64,000 bases of DNA from Diplonema japonicum (GCA_964019335.1 OZ025711.1:434001-498000), one strand, 5' to 3'. Positions 1-12,108 are shown, numbered from the stretch's first letter. Notes: generated by a model from the sequence alone, not told the origin. Made by a program: numbers and translations.

Positions 1-3000
1 ACTTGTCTTTGAAAGGTGCCCAACCGAGATCCGTATCGTTGATGTAAAGAATGCCCGCGCGGGAAACGGTGGCAGGAGATGCGTTGCGGAGCTGCGAGAT
101 CTCGAAAACCATCCTCATAGAAGAGGTGAGGGGGATCCTGTCGTTGTTGGCCAGGGTAAGCATCTTGTTGTCGTCCATCACTGTGTTCATGGATTCGATC
201 CACTCCGTGTCAATTATCCCATCCAAGATGACCCATTTCATACACGAGTTTGTCTTCGATAACACACTGAACTCCTTGAAGATATGCGAGAGATGCCCTT
301 CCTTCCACTCCTTTGTCTGCTCATGAGCGCAGCCGTACATCTCGTTTGATGTAATCGCCTTGGGGTTGATCACTCTCGACTTGCATTTCCCTGGCTCTTG
401 TCTAGTGTAAGCTTGTTTCAGAGCGTTCCGGCATTCTGTTTTTCCGCACCCAGCAGGGCCGAGGATGAACACGGAATGGCGAACGCCAAGTAGTTCGTCC
501 AGTTGAAGGCATTTTAGAATGAACATGTCAGCCTCGCCGCTCAGCAAAGAGAGGTCTTTGCACGCTTCGATGCAGTTTGTCTGCAGCTCCGTGTCGATTC
601 TGGTGGTGACGTTCATGTTGGGGAAGAGTGCCTTGATGAGGCCCTTGAAGACATATACATCGTCCTTTGACAGTTTTGCGAGGTTTGTGTCGCGAAGAGC
701 ACGCAACAAAACTAGACGTTCGTTTAATTCGGGGTCGTTTCGTCGTAAGTTGCCGGCGATGACAAGCACACTCTTTACCGCGCGGAGGCCCCAGTCGTAG
801 TGCAGTTGTTGCGAGAGAAGCTCCTTGTTCAACTTGTACAGTTGCACAAATTTCATCGCCAAGTCCTTCGCCTCAACGAACCCTTCTGCCGCCAGCAAGA
901 TCTCACAGATGTTCTGAATGTCGGGGACCACCATTGCACACGGCCTAAACAATGACTTGATGTTTTCAGGAAGCTCCGTCCTCCCCGCGTAGCCCGGGTT
1001 CATTGTGATGAACATCCCGCACGACGGATTGAGCGAGATATCCTCCTCGTTCGCAAACTTGAAGTTCTTCTTATGCGTTCTAATCCCATACAGGATGGAA
1101 GACACCTGCGTGGCAACCACGGACAGCACTTCAATGGAGATTCTGTTGAATTCATCGAAGCACCCCCAGCACCCTGACATGGCCAGCCCCTTGAAGATCC
1201 TTCCCAGCCCTCGGAAGTCCATCTGGTCGGAGCAGTTGAACACATAGCAGGCGTTGCCCAGATTCCTGGCCAGGTCTTTTGTTGTTTCGGTTTTCCCGGT
1301 TCCTGCAGGACCCGCTGGGGCTCCGCCTTGGACGAGTTTCAATGCTTGCGTAAGTGTGATATAACATCTATCGGTGAGCTTTGTGACGACAAGACACCCG
1401 CACAGCCCGATGTACTCATGGCCATGGACAAACTCCGAGTCACAGATGCGGATGACGCACCCCTTTGTCTCGTCCCAATGGTACCTCAGCTGACTCTGCC
1501 ATGTGAAGTGTGTGTCTGACTCCGCGCGCTCATCGATGAGCCACTGCACGACGTCCCTGTTATGGACGTCTATGGTGATGAGGTGCACCAGCATTGCACG
1601 GTCGTTAGGGGTCAGGCTGCCGAGAACCAGCCGGATTTCCTCGGAGAGTTGTTTTTGCTGGACCTTCAAATAGTCTTTCAGAGCGGTCTCGTTTCCGTCC
1701 TCTAACTGGTTGAACGCGATGTTGGTCTCCCACGTGAACTGCAGTCTGCTGGCCACCACCACGGCTTGGCAGCAGTGGTTGAAGATCCATGATACTCTTG
1801 GGTTTTCCATGTACGAGGCGTTGGCGTCGTTGATCTTCGCCTTTACCGTCTTTTGCATTGAGTCGACACACCCGTCCAGCCATGATTCCACAGCACCCTC
1901 GCAGCAATACTCCATCGGCATTGCGATGGTCTCGCCTTGCAAGGACTTGAACCCGTTCACAACGTACTTTTCTTCCTCGTCGTTCTCAACAAACGTGAAG
2001 GTGTCTATGGCGTCGATGACCTTGCTCATATGGGTCATCACCTTAGTGGGGGTCGAGCCCTTGGACAGGATATCCACGAGGTCGCTGTCTGCGAGGAAGA
2101 AGAACCTAGGGAAGATCTTCTTCTTCGACTCCAAGTAGTCGGCCAGGGACTTCTCGCACTGCATCAAGACGTCCAGAATGATAGACAGAACCACCTCGAT
2201 GCCATCGTCGCGCTCCAGCAGCTTCTTCGCAAGATCCGTGCAACAGATCTCAACGACGTTGGTGGTGGTGTGTACCTTATCCATCAGCTCGCGGTACAGC
2301 TCGTCAGCGGATTCGAATCTTTTGGCGTCTTCAGGCAGGGACTGTCGGATGTCCTGCGATATGATGAAGATCGGGTACAAGTTCACCCAGCGCTTCTGGA
2401 CATCCATCCACGCCTGCAGCGTGCTTTCAATCCTCCCGAGGTTGTCCATCCACTTGTTAACAGGCTCTTGGAAGAAGTCCACAAACCGGTTCGACTGCAT
2501 TTGCTGCAGCATGTTCGTGTCGCTGTCAAGCACCTCCACCACGTCGTCGATCTTTGCCAGCACCCATGCGGTGAGAGTCTCATCCTTCGTGTATGACAGC
2601 GACTGGGTTTCCCACGTTGCGATCACTCTGTTGATGTTCGACTCGAGCTGCAGCTCCTTTGAAGCCTTCTCCACTGTGTTCTGTACTGCGTCTTGATGTT
2701 CGTGCAGTCCCAACGACATGAGCACTTCTAAGGTGCACGATGGGCTCCTTGGGTTGATGCCCATCCCCGCGTGGCCTGTCTCTTTGAACAACAGGTGCCA
2801 ATGCCTCTCTCGCATGGCGTCCTCACGTAGGTCTTGGATCAGCGGAAGAGACAGTGACATTCGCTTCACGTCGTTGTGAAGCCCTTCGAAGCACTTCCAC
2901 GATTTAGCTTTCGTAGACGGCCCCTTGAGCTGCTTGAACAACTTTGACACCTCGTCTGACAGGTCGTCCACGTTCACTTCCAAAAAAGGCGTTCCATTCC

Positions 3001-6000
3001 AGAAGTTGAACATGGCACGCCCGTGTGCGATTAGATCCCAGATGCCCTTCAACATCTTGAGCTTGTGTCTGCATTCTTTCAGAAGACGGAACTCTGTCTT
3101 GGCGAGGTCGAAGAGAACTTGCTCCGCGTGAATGCGCCCAGCCTCTGCCTCAAGGTTGGAGAGCTTAAGGTGGATTTCGTCCATCTCTTCGTACGCCTGT
3201 TCAGTGTCGGAAAGGTACGCGAATGGTCCAGTTGTATCAAACCACTCGGAGAAAGCCTCGAGTGAGTCCTGGAACTGTGCAGCCTGCTCCTCCACTCTGT
3301 CTGCTTCCTGGTCTTGTATCTTGCTGAATTCCTCTCGCACGTTGAGGCTCTTTTTGAACAGGGCTGACCACGCTTCGGGCCCGTCTCGACGGAGGTCCTC
3401 CAGATCCGACAGCACGTCCTCCCCTACACACTGGTGCCTCTTCAGCATCTCTAACACCTCACGGATGGGTTCGAACATGACCTGAGCCTTGTCGTTCACT
3501 CTCTTGCAACCCCCGATCCACTTCATGATGGTCTTCAGCCCTTCAAGATCGCCATCGTCGACAGGTTTTTCCAGCTCCCTCTCTGCGTCCTTGATGAATG
3601 TGTTGAAACTAGTGAGCTCGTTGCGCGTCTTCTTGACGAGGTGCTGCACATACATTGCCTTCCACTTCGAACAGTAGTCCCGCAGAGCTAGCTTGATGGG
3701 CTTGGCGTCGACACGCACCCACCCGCATTGTTGCCCATCTGGCAACGCGGAGATGTTTTCGTGTATCTTGTCGTACTTGATTATCATCTTGCTGTAGTCT
3801 TCAAGGCTGGCACCGCTGAAGAACTCTGCTTGGAACGATTTAGCGGTGATCTGCTTTTCCATGTCGTCTTCTGCCTGGGGTTCGTGCTCGCCTAGGAACT
3901 CATCGAAAGCCTCCTGCATGGGTACATTCCACAGGTCGGCGAACGATGTGTACTGCTTGTGGAAGGTCTCGCAGGTCGTGATGGAGGTGGCGACAAGCTT
4001 CTGGATATTGCTGCTCAGCTCCTCGCACTCAACATTGTTCGTGATGTTGATGTAGAAGTTCTCGGAGGGCTCGTCCAGTCTTGTGAAGGAACCGCTGTCT
4101 TGCTTGATGTCGTTGATCCAAGCAAGTACCATCGCCTCAAGGGAATCTGTAGTGCCGCGAAGGGAAGGAACGAAAGTGTCCTTCATGGCCTCGGGGTCCG
4201 ACTGGTCCAGGATAAGTTTAATATCGAGAAGGGGGATACCAGAGTGTGATGTCAACCACTCACCATTCAGCTGGTTTTTCAAATTGGACAGCGAGTGCAC
4301 TACCGAAGATACCACCAGCGACCTTACCACACCATTCACATGCTGCACATATGCATTCCAACACTCATCGTCAGGGGTGAAGGGTTCGCTCCCTTTCTGT
4401 ACCTTCAAAGTGTTCAGTGCAGTGAATCCGGACTCAAGCAAGGCAGATATATCTGTCGATCTGTTCACACCACTCTCACATTTCAGTCTTCTGTACTCGC
4501 TGTACTTTCTGATGAAGTCGTCCAGAGGCATGGTCTTGCTGTCTTTCGGGTCCAGTGGGAGGAACTTGTCTTCTTCGATATGCTGCTTGATAATCTTTTC
4601 GATGTTGCTCACAGTCGTGCTGAGAGCTTGTAGAACGGACGAGATGTCGACTACATTCTGCGTGACTTCTTTAATGAAGTCGTCGACACTGTCGGAGACC
4701 CATGTGAGCCCCACAACTCCTGATTGGAGTCCGTCGTCGCACTGCTTGAACTCCTCTTCCACAAGGGGTCTCTCAACAGCAAGCATCGACTCCTTCATGG
4801 AGTTGTAAAGGTTGCACATGGCCTCTAGTTTCAGGATTTGCCCACGGAGCATGGGCGTGTTGGTGAAGACATGCTTGGCTGATGGTGGGACGTCGTACTG
4901 GTTCTTCTCACCTTCTTCTTGCTCGTTGAAGCCTTCCACGTATGCCACTTCTTTTAGAAGCTTTGTCAGCTCCCCATCGAAGTTTACTCTCAGAATCTCG
5001 CCGGATTTTTTCAGAAGGGAGTATTTCAGCATCTCTTGTGTCCCGCCCACGCCGTCCACCCATTTGTTGGCCTGCTGCGACAGGTAGCCGTTGAGGTTCG
5101 CCACCAATGTGCTGTGCAAACCCATTGCTTCGTTCCATATCTCCATTTGTTTCACTGATGGAGACACTACATCGCCCAGCCTTTCTAAGGGTTGGTTTAT
5201 CCTGTCTAAAAGGGACCGTGCCCAAGCGAGCTTTGCAGCCGTGGGCGGCATCCTGTCGTAGACTTGCGTAAAACGTTCGTATTGGTCCGCCCGTGTGTGT
5301 TTGCCGGTGGGGAACACGGTGCCATCGTCTCTAGCGGTTGCGACGAGGGCGCGGGCGAAATTTCGTGGGTCGGCAGCTTTGCGGTCGCGCTGCTGTTGCT
5401 CCGTGATGGATTCCTGAACGGCGAGGAGGTCGTCTTGGTACTTTTTAACGACCTCTACCTGGCGTTGAAGCCACTCCTGCTGGATGTGCGACCTGTCAAG
5501 GAAGCCTTCAAACGAGTCGACCAGCTTAAAAGTGCTGGAGAGCGTCCTACTGTCATGGAGAGAGGTGGCAAGGATGCTCCCGAGCTTCTTCTCGAGAAGC
5601 TTCGTGTTGTTCCGAAAGGTGGTGAAGTACTCGTCGAACTCGGGCTCCTCCACATCCAACAAATTGATGGGAGCCTTAATGAACTCCATGTGCGCAATGG
5701 TGAAATCGGTGAAGACTGAGGTGATTGCTGTGCAGGCTTCGGGTCCGTTTGTTCCGCCTACGATGACACGCCCGAGATCGGGGTCGAGTTTGGAGAAGAG
5801 CATCGATGTTTCAAGAACATCAAGCAGATCGTGGCACCTCTCAAGAAATGCGTCGAGCCTAGTGAACAGTGAGTTGTTGTGGAACCTCCACGGGCCCTTT
5901 TCAGAGCTTTTTGAAGCCTTCGCCTTGGCCTTGAAGTAGACAGACTTGAAATGCCCGCACACGGCAAGGCAGGTGGAGAGCTTCTCAATCGCTTCGTCAG

Positions 6001-7138
6001 GGTCGATGACAAACAAATCGTCAATGTCAACAAAGATTTTCGCGGAGGAGATAACATCGTTGCTAACCTCGCGAATGAGGACAACGACGCGGGCGGGGGT
6101 GTTGTAGTACTTGGAGTGCTCCCACAGGAGCGAGACGAAATGAAACAGCTTTTCGAATGTTTTCTCTTCAACCAGATCGTTGAAGGGCAGGGCTTGCGTT
6201 GTTGCCGTTCCCGCGAGCAAGGCAACGGGCGAGCTCACACCGTCCCACAACGGCGTCAAAAACCGCAGATTATCCGAAGCCTCTAAACATGCGACGCTTA
6301 GTTCCTTTTGCAGTTGTTGGAACGGTTCGTAATAACTCGATCCCGCGGTTTGAAGAACGTCGAGGATCTTGAGAATGGTGGGGGTGGCGAGTTGTTCTTC
6401 GAGCCCGCGAAGATCCGCTGTTTTTTGCTGCCAGAAGCGGATTTCATGCAACACGCTTGGCACGCCTTTTGTGAATGGATGCGCTGGCTCGAACAAGGAT
6501 GATGGGGCGAGCTGAATAGCATGCCGCGCTTGACCTGTCCACCCGACTACCACGGACTCCAACTGATATACTATATCTTTGTCGCGGCCACGATGCGAGA
6601 GATCGACAGTTGGCAACGGGAGCTGGCTTTTCCCCTCGGACAACCCCTGCGCGACTAGAAGCGAGCTTCGGAACGAGTCGAATTTCGCCCGCAGCTGATC
6701 GTGGATTCTTTCAGGCACTATCTCCATGTTCTCCTTGATCTTCAGGAGGGACGGGTTCACGTGGGTTTGCGTGTACAGAAGCGACTCTAAAGGCTGCGGG
6801 TGAAGCTCGCCGAACTGTAGAATTTGTGTTATGTTCTCCGTTTTAACAATGGCTGGTTGTCGTTTCAAGAAGTACAGTGCTTTTTTCGAGCCGAAGTCCT
6901 CTGCTGGTTCCATTGTCACCACCGGCTGCGAGCCGCTGAGGAAAACGTATAATACCGATGTTTCCTTGTGGTCTAAAAATTCTTTCATCAGCACAACTTG
7001 ATCGTCATCGTCCAGCCTGTCCATCTCTTTTTTTTTCAGCCATGGTTTGAAGGCCGCCGTGACCCTTGATATCAGCCAGGATATTCTTTTGTCGTTCTGA
7101 GACAGGTCGTCCTCCATTGGATGGTCTTTCATCCCCAT
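1..7138 (-). CDS. Axonemal-type dynein heavy chain, N-terminal ~2379 residues (3' end beyond window)
   Basis: The frame is open from the ATG at 7136-7138 to base 1 with no stop, giving a tail, linker and the first motor modules of a dynein heavy chain. The AAA1 P-loop GPAGTGKTE lies near 1287-1313 (about residue 1942), followed by CFDEFNRI near 1146-1169. The AAA2 P-loop GPAGCGKTE lies near 436-462, and the sequence leaves the window in AAA2 at TVSRAGILYIND. Full-length heavy chains have about 4500 residues, so roughly half is here. The AAA1 P-loop PAGTGKTE is typical of axonemal chains, which power flagellar beating; I cannot assign outer-arm versus inner-arm class by eye. The start was chosen because a long A-tract (T on the plus strand) lies immediately upstream; a second ATG two codons later is equally possible. 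Confidence 0.95.
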   Translation of the reverse strand, partial: MGMKDHPMEDDLSQNDKRISWLISRVTAAFKPWLKKKEMDRLDDDDQVVLMKEFLDHKETSVLYVFLSGSQPVVTMEPAEDFGSKKALYFLKRQPAIVKTENITQILQFGELHPQPLESLLYTQTHVNPSLLKIKENMEIVPERIHDQLRAKFDSFRSSLLVAQGLSEGKSQLPLPTVDLSHRGRDKDIVYQLESVVVGWTGQARHAIQLAPSSLFEPAHPFTKGVPSVLHEIRFWQQKTADLRGLEEQLATPTILKILDVLQTAGSSYYEPFQQLQKELSVACLEASDNLRFLTPLWDGVSSPVALLAGTATTQALPFNDLVEEKTFEKLFHFVSLLWEHSKYYNTPARVVVLIREVSNDVISSAKIFVDIDDLFVIDPDEAIEKLSTCLAVCGHFKSVYFKAKAKASKSSEKGPWRFHNNSLFTRLDAFLERCHDLLDVLETSMLFSKLDPDLGRVIVGGTNGPEACTAITSVFTDFTIAHMEFIKAPINLLDVEEPEFDEYFTTFRNNTKLLEKKLGSILATSLHDSRTLSSTFKLVDSFEGFLDRSHIQQEWLQRQVEVVKKYQDDLLAVQESITEQQQRDRKAADPRNFARALVATARDDGTVFPTGKHTRADQYERFTQVYDRMPPTAAKLAWARSLLDRINQPLERLGDVVSPSVKQMEIWNEAMGLHSTLVANLNGYLSQQANKWVDGVGGTQEMLKYSLLKKSGEILRVNFDGELTKLLKEVAYVEGFNEQEEGEKNQYDVPPSAKHVFTNTPMLRGQILKLEAMCNLYNSMKESMLAVERPLVEEEFKQCDDGLQSGVVGLTWVSDSVDDFIKEVTQNVVDISSVLQALSTTVSNIEKIIKQHIEEDKFLPLDPKDSKTMPLDDFIRKYSEYRRLKCESGVNRSTDISALLESGFTALNTLKVQKGSEPFTPDDECWNAYVQHVNGVVRSLVVSSVVHSLSNLKNQLNGEWLTSHSGIPLLDIKLILDQSDPEAMKDTFVPSLRGTTDSLEAMVLAWINDIKQDSGSFTRLDEPSENFYINITNNVECEELSSNIQKLVATSITTCETFHKQYTSFADLWNVPMQEAFDEFLGEHEPQAEDDMEKQITAKSFQAEFFSGASLEDYSKMIIKYDKIHENISALPDGQQCGWVRVDAKPIKLALRDYCSKWKAMYVQHLVKKTRNELTSFNTFIKDAERELEKPVDDGDLEGLKTIMKWIGGCKRVNDKAQVMFEPIREVLEMLKRHQCVGEDVLSDLEDLRRDGPEAWSALFKKSLNVREEFSKIQDQEADRVEEQAAQFQDSLEAFSEWFDTTGPFAYLSDTEQAYEEMDEIHLKLSNLEAEAGRIHAEQVLFDLAKTEFRLLKECRHKLKMLKGIWDLIAHGRAMFNFWNGTPFLEVNVDDLSDEVSKLFKQLKGPSTKAKSWKCFEGLHNDVKRMSLSLPLIQDLREDAMRERHWHLLFKETGHAGMGINPRSPSCTLEVLMSLGLHEHQDAVQNTVEKASKELQLESNINRVIATWETQSLSYTKDETLTAWVLAKIDDVVEVLDSDTNMLQQMQSNRFVDFFQEPVNKWMDNLGRIESTLQAWMDVQKRWVNLYPIFIISQDIRQSLPEDAKRFESADELYRELMDKVHTTTNVVEICCTDLAKKLLERDDGIEVVLSIILDVLMQCEKSLADYLESKKKIFPRFFFLADSDLVDILSKGSTPTKVMTHMSKVIDAIDTFTFVENDEEEKYVVNGFKSLQGETIAMPMEYCCEGAVESWLDGCVDSMQKTVKAKINDANASYMENPRVSWIFNHCCQAVVVASRLQFTWETNIAFNQLEDGNETALKDYLKVQQKQLSEEIRLVLGSLTPNDRAMLVHLITIDVHNRDVVQWLIDERAESDTHFTWQSQLRYHWDETKGCVIRICDSEFVHGHEYIGLCGCLVVTKLTDRCYITLTQALKLVQGGAPAGPAGTGKTETTKDLARNLGNACYVFNCSDQMDFRGLGRIFKGLAMSGCWGCFDEFNRISIEVLSVVATQVSSILYGIRTHKKNFKFANEEDISLNPSCGMFITMNPGYAGRTELPENIKSLFRPCAMVVPDIQNICEILLAAEGFVEAKDLAMKFVQLYKLNKELLSQQLHYDWGLRAVKSVLVIAGNLRRNDPELNERLVLLRALRDTNLAKLSKDDVYVFKGLIKALFPNMNVTTRIDTELQTNCIEACKDLSLLSGEADMFILKCLQLDELLGVRHSVFILGPAGCGKTECRNALKQAYTRQEPGKCKSRVINPKAITSNEMYGCAHEQTKEWKEGHLSHIFKEFSVLSKTNSCMKWVILDGIIDTEWIESMNTVMDDNKMLTLANNDRIPLTSSMRMVFEISQLRNASPATVSRAGILYINDTDLGWAPFKDK

Positions 7139-8026
7139 TTTCTTTTTTTTTTTTTTTTTTTTTCCGACGCTCCCGTCCCTCCTCTTTCGCCCCCCTCCCT
7201 CCCTCTCCTTTAGTTTTATTTTAGAAAATAAAAGGAAGAAATGAAATAGCTGGGGGAACAACGGCAAGAGAGAAACCCCCCCTGGACAGAATGCAATTGG
7301 GGGGGGGGGGGGGGGAGGGAGGGGGGGGGGAAAAAGGAATTTCTTTTTTTTTTTTTTTTGCACAACATAAATTTCATATGTTTTCCCTGTCTCTCTTTCC
7401 CACCCCCCTTTTTTTTTCTCCTCGATGAGGTTTTTTTTTTTTTTTTTCTATTTCCCCCTGATACTTAAAGGAAGGGGAATGGGGCTGAAAAAAAAGAAAG
7501 AAAATAATTTAAGGTGGGCAAGTAGCCCCACCATCGTGGAGTCCCACCTTACATACAAAAGGGAAGAAGATATAAAAATAAAAATAAAAATAAAAATAAA
7601 ATAAAAAAGACGGAAACAGAGCGGGGAGGGGGGGAGTGGTAAATCTATACTTCTTATATTTCATTTTTGTTTTTTTTTTTTTTTTTTGCGTTTTCACATT
7701 CCCCCCCCCCTCTTTTTTTGTTCTTTTTTTATCCTGCCCCTTCCCCCTCCCTGTCATGTTTGGGCACGCACCCCCATTCCACTTATTCTGTTGTTACAAT
7801 CAAAAAAAAGAAAAAATTCCCCCACCATAAGAACTAAGGGGAGGGTACATAAGGGTGCACAAAAAAAATACAGGGAGGGAAGAGCTGAGGTGTTTTTTTT
7901 TTTTTTTTGTCGTTTTTTTTTTAAAAATAATTTATCCGCTCTTACATGGAGTCGTACGGGAATGCACTGGGATGAGTCTGGTTTTTTTTTTTTTTTTTTT
8001 TTTTTAAATTTGTACTTCCCCCAATA
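7139..8026. other. Gene-free spacer rich in homopolymers
   Basis: This holds T-tracts of 15-23, a broken G-tract around 7300-7330, and an AAATA-type microsatellite near 7574-7605. I see no gene on either strand; the open frames here are translations of the low-complexity DNA. Confidence 0.7.
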
Positions 8027-11000
8027 TCACACCTGAAGATGACCATTTTGGTAAACATCTACCGGGCCAGTGGTTTGCGAAACAGTAGGACTTGTGATGC
8101 TTGCAGAGGGGCTCCTCACGTGGTGGGGAGAGGGAGCCAGGGAAGACATCGAGGAAATCAAATGCTGTGAGTTCGTGAGTGGCTGATGGATAGCAGGAGC
8201 TTGGAAAAGAGGATTGCTGTTATTCAATAAAGGTTTCGTGGGTGAGGGAGGCACGGCTGCTTGCTTCGCCCACGGGGCATCTAGATGCATGTTGGCCAGA
8301 TACTCCAACTGCTGGCGTTCCTGTTAAAAGTGGGGAGAAGAAAAAAAAAGGGGGGAAAAAACCTGTGCATGCGGATTCGGCTCCATGGACTCTTTCTGCG
8401 GTCTATCGTCTTTCTTTTTATACTTCTTGACCATCTGCCTAGGGAACAGTTTTGGTGCTTCCTATACAGAAAAATTTTTTTGTTTTTTTTATAAAAAAGA
8501 ACCCCCCTCACATACATTCTTAAGTCTATGTCTGTCGAAATCAGTTATCAGCCCATCTTTCTTCTTTCGTTCCCACGCTTGGATGACATGAGTCAGATTG
8601 GGTTCGAAGTTGCGCTTGAAACTGAGGAAAAGAAGGGGGAAGAAAAAAAAAAGAAATTAACACACACACACAAAAAGAAAAAAAAAAGGAACAAAAAAAA
8701 CATACCATTTCCACCCAAAATCACGAATCAAAGCTATCGTGACAGTGAGGAATACGGCAAGCCAGATGATAGGGTGGGAAAAGAGACGGTAGACGAGATA
8801 CCTTTTTTTTTTTTTTTTTTTTTTTTAAACCCATACCAAGAAGGATGTGCGGTGTGCAGTCTGAACCCACCGATCGTCGAAATAGAGAAATAAACACACA
8901 GGAAGACGAACCAAGACGCAAGAGACCCCACAAGCAGGATAATGTTGATCTGGGTCCAAGAAGAAGATTCAAAAGCACACTTCAAGGTCACCGTGAAGAT
9001 GACAGCAGTGTATGACGTCAGGCCCTGCGCGGGGAGGCCCAGCGCCCAGCCGTTATCAGGATGAGCAACTTCATCTAAGGAGAACCGCGGGATAAACAAA
9101 CAGATGGCGGAGTGCAGGATCGCATTTATCGTGAACTTCCAAAACACCGCTGTATTGAACAGTTTTGACTTCCTCCCATCGTCATAAAGCTCAGGGAACT
9201 GTTCGATACCAGCGGAGTCTGAATCGCCAACCAGTCTCTTTGGTTCGATATCCCTGTCGAAAACAGCAAGACCCACAATGGGTAACGATGTGAAGATTAC
9301 ATTGTAGGCAGAAAGAGACCAAGGATCGTAAAGAGACTGCCCGGTGAAGGAGTTGTAGAAACAATACCAAAACTGCGTCAGGTAGAGACAAATGTTTTTG
9401 TAGAACGAGTAGAGGATCAATTTGCTGTTTCGCCTGTAGTTCCACCGGCCGTGCACCAACAACAACCGCTGGAGATATCTAAACTGGCCAATGGCGTAGT
9501 CTGCTGCGTTCGCTGCCTGCAACCCCTCCAGTCCTGAAATACCAACACCGACGTGAGCTTCCTTGATCATCGACACGTCATTGGCACCGTCTCCGATTGC
9601 CAAGGTTACCTCTGCAAGGTTTTGTTTGACAAGCCGGACAACCTGCGCTTTCTGTCCGGGTGTCACCCGGCAGCATATGACAACTTTGCAGTGTTTAGCG
9701 ATGTTCAAGAAATGCGTTGAATTTTCAGGGCGGACGTCGGTGTTTTGATCGCCCAGGATAAGCTGGAGGGTGCCGCCTTGTACCACTATGCCGAGCTCCT
9801 GACCGTAGTCTCTCCGAACGCTGTCGGCGTCGCGTGCGAAATTCTGCAGCGTTTGCGTGATATTCGATTGTGTTACAGCGTCGTGAAACTTGAACAGACC
9901 CATATCGTTGTTGAGCAATGCGCACGCGAACCCGATGTTGATCGCGGTTTCCTGTTTGTCCCCCGTCAACACCCATACGTTGATCCCTGCTGTTCGTAGA
10001 AGTTCGATCGTTGCCGGGACGCCCTTTTGAAGCTTGTCCTCGATTGCCGTTGTTCCAAGGAGATCCAGGTTCTGTTCTATCTCTTCTGCAGCGTCCGCCA
10101 CCATTTTCTCTCGGTTTCCGATGTCTTCGGTGGCTTTTTTGTATTTTGGAGCCCACTTGATGTACTCTTTCTCATCGAGTTCTGTTTGCGCGATCACCAG
10201 CGTTCGCAAGCCGTCTCGAGCGAATTTTGTAAGAAACTGTCTGTTTTTCTCTTGGATTTCCAGTTCCTTCTCGGTGACGTTGGTTTTAAGTCGCTCGTAG
10301 ATAACGGTGTCCGCGCCCTTGCAGAAAAGGAGAAGCTTGCCGTTTGGGTCGCGGACGACGACGGACATTCGTTTGCGGTCGGAGTTAAACTCAAGAACAT
10401 GGAGGAGACCCCACTTCTCTGTGACACACCCGCCGCCCCGTTGCCGGATCTTCAACACAACTGTGTCAGCACCTTCGGTCCCCATGAACTCCACCCCCAG
10501 GTATTTTACACCACTTACAAGACAGTTTTCGTCGGGCGACTGTGCTTGATATTTCAGCTGGTCACCGTTTTTCTCCGCAACTACAGTATGGCACACTGCA
10601 AGTACCTTGAAGAAGTAAGAGAGTTCTGCAGCGTTTGGCTGGTCCATCCAGTTCCATTTCACACCTCGACCGTCCTCGTCAGATATCCTCTTGTCGTAGA
10701 AGAAGAACCCCTTCACAAGCTTGATGTTGCTCGGCCTGTCATCATTGAGCATCGTGCCCTCACGCGCGGCAGCGGCGCGACCGATCTCCGTGGTCCCTGT
10801 TCCGTAATGTGACTCTCCGACGGAAAACTTCAGGAAATCCATTACGTTGCATGTTAACGTCCCGGTTTTATCAGAGAAAACGTATTGAACCTGACCAAGC
10901 TCTTCATTAAGGGACGATGTGTCTGCCTTTGCTGGCATGTCTGCCTCGGCGTAGTACATCTCAAGGTCGTTTCTGATGAGGTCTGCCTGGACAAGCTTCA

Positions 11001-12108
11001 CGACTTCCATGGAGACGTACAAGGAAATCGGGATTAAATTGTTGAACAAGATCACGAACGTCCAAAAACCTACAAATCCGCTGACGAAAGGTGTGCTGAG
11101 ATCGGACGGTTCGAGATACCAATGATCCTCGAAATCGCTGGTTGCAAGACCAAGACCTATAGCGCACACAAGACAGAACATAATCTGCGCTGCGAATATC
11201 CTGAAAATTTGCTGGTTTGTGCTCAGTTCCAACTGGGAGGTCTTCATCTCTGAATCCTTTTGGTTCTTCATCAGCTTTGTCTCCTTCCCCGTGTACACCA
11301 CCGTTCCCATAACCCTTGGAACACTGCTTCCCAGCTTCGCACCCCTCAATAAAACACTCTCCACATCGACAGGGGCTCGGGACGTTCTGTTTGTCCTGTC
11401 CTTCCTCTCGAGGTACCCTTCGAATTTATACATATCCTCATCAGGAGGTTTGCAGGCAAGGGTTCCGGTGTAGTTTTCAGGGTGTCTTGGATCGAAGCCG
11501 GGTAAAGGTGACGCGCTGGATACCGAAACATGGCATTTTCGGAGTTTAAGATTGGTTTCTCCGTCAAGATTTGCGGTCTGAATGTGACAAAGCCCCTTCT
11601 CAGAACCCGTGTAAAGGAGCAGGATATCAGCTGCAAACTCCGTTTCCCTAGGGACCTCAATGACGTCGCCCACACAAATTTCCTTCCATGTGACGTCAAG
11701 CCAACTGCCATCTCGAAATACACGTGCTGGTTGGTTGTTGGTTTCCTTGTCACGCTTGTGTCGTTGCCAGTCTTCGTGGGAGTCCTTTACTAACGATACG
11801 AAAAGAACGAAGGCAAGAGGGACTAGTGTAGTGTACTTCCCTGTTGGGGACAGACCGGGGATGAGCTGCAGAGACGCGACCACCAAGAAGTACATATTGG
11901 CGTAACGGTGAAACTGCTCGTACAAATTTCTCCACAGGAAGAATCGAGGCGACATCGGGAACAGGTTGTACTTGCTTGTCGTCACTTCGTTGCTGCAGTA
12001 CGTCTTGCTGTTTACCGCGTAGTTCCCGATGTCGATCTTTCGCATGTCCTGCTCGACACCGTCTCTGTCATCGTCCAGAAGCGGTTCTACCGTGTCCTCC
12101 CCTCCCAT
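8027..12108 (-). CDS. P4-type phospholipid-transporting ATPase (flippase), five exons
   Basis: P4-ATPases move aminophospholipids from the outer to the inner leaflet of Golgi, endosome or plasma membranes. The N-terminus has the family signature NEVTTSKYNLF; the phosphorylation motif DKTGTLT is near residue 410, and the hinge GDGANDVSMIKEAHVGVGISG and a membrane-domain PISLYVSMEV are present. The first exon runs into an A-tract and would end abnormally in poly-lysine. Splicing restores the usual C-terminus: exons 8837-12108, 8706-8801, 8516-8621, 8363-8461 and 8027-8320, total 3867 nt or 1288 residues, with frame preserved at each of four GT-AG junctions. Exon 2 encodes the last membrane segment and exons 3-5 the cytosolic tail. 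The introns are 35, 84, 54 and 42 nt. Exon borders were assigned by eye from donor/acceptor and family fit. Confidence 0.93.

Noticed and set aside
1937-2596. Long plus-strand open frames antisense to dynein, L3, the fusion gene and others
   Set aside because: They are shadows of GC-balanced coding DNA; the minus-strand product is a recognised protein in each case.
8734-8801. Poly-lysine C-terminus of the flippase and of the ankyrin kinase
   Set aside because: Splicing out the A-tract restores the family C-terminus in frame, so the poly-lysine is intronic.
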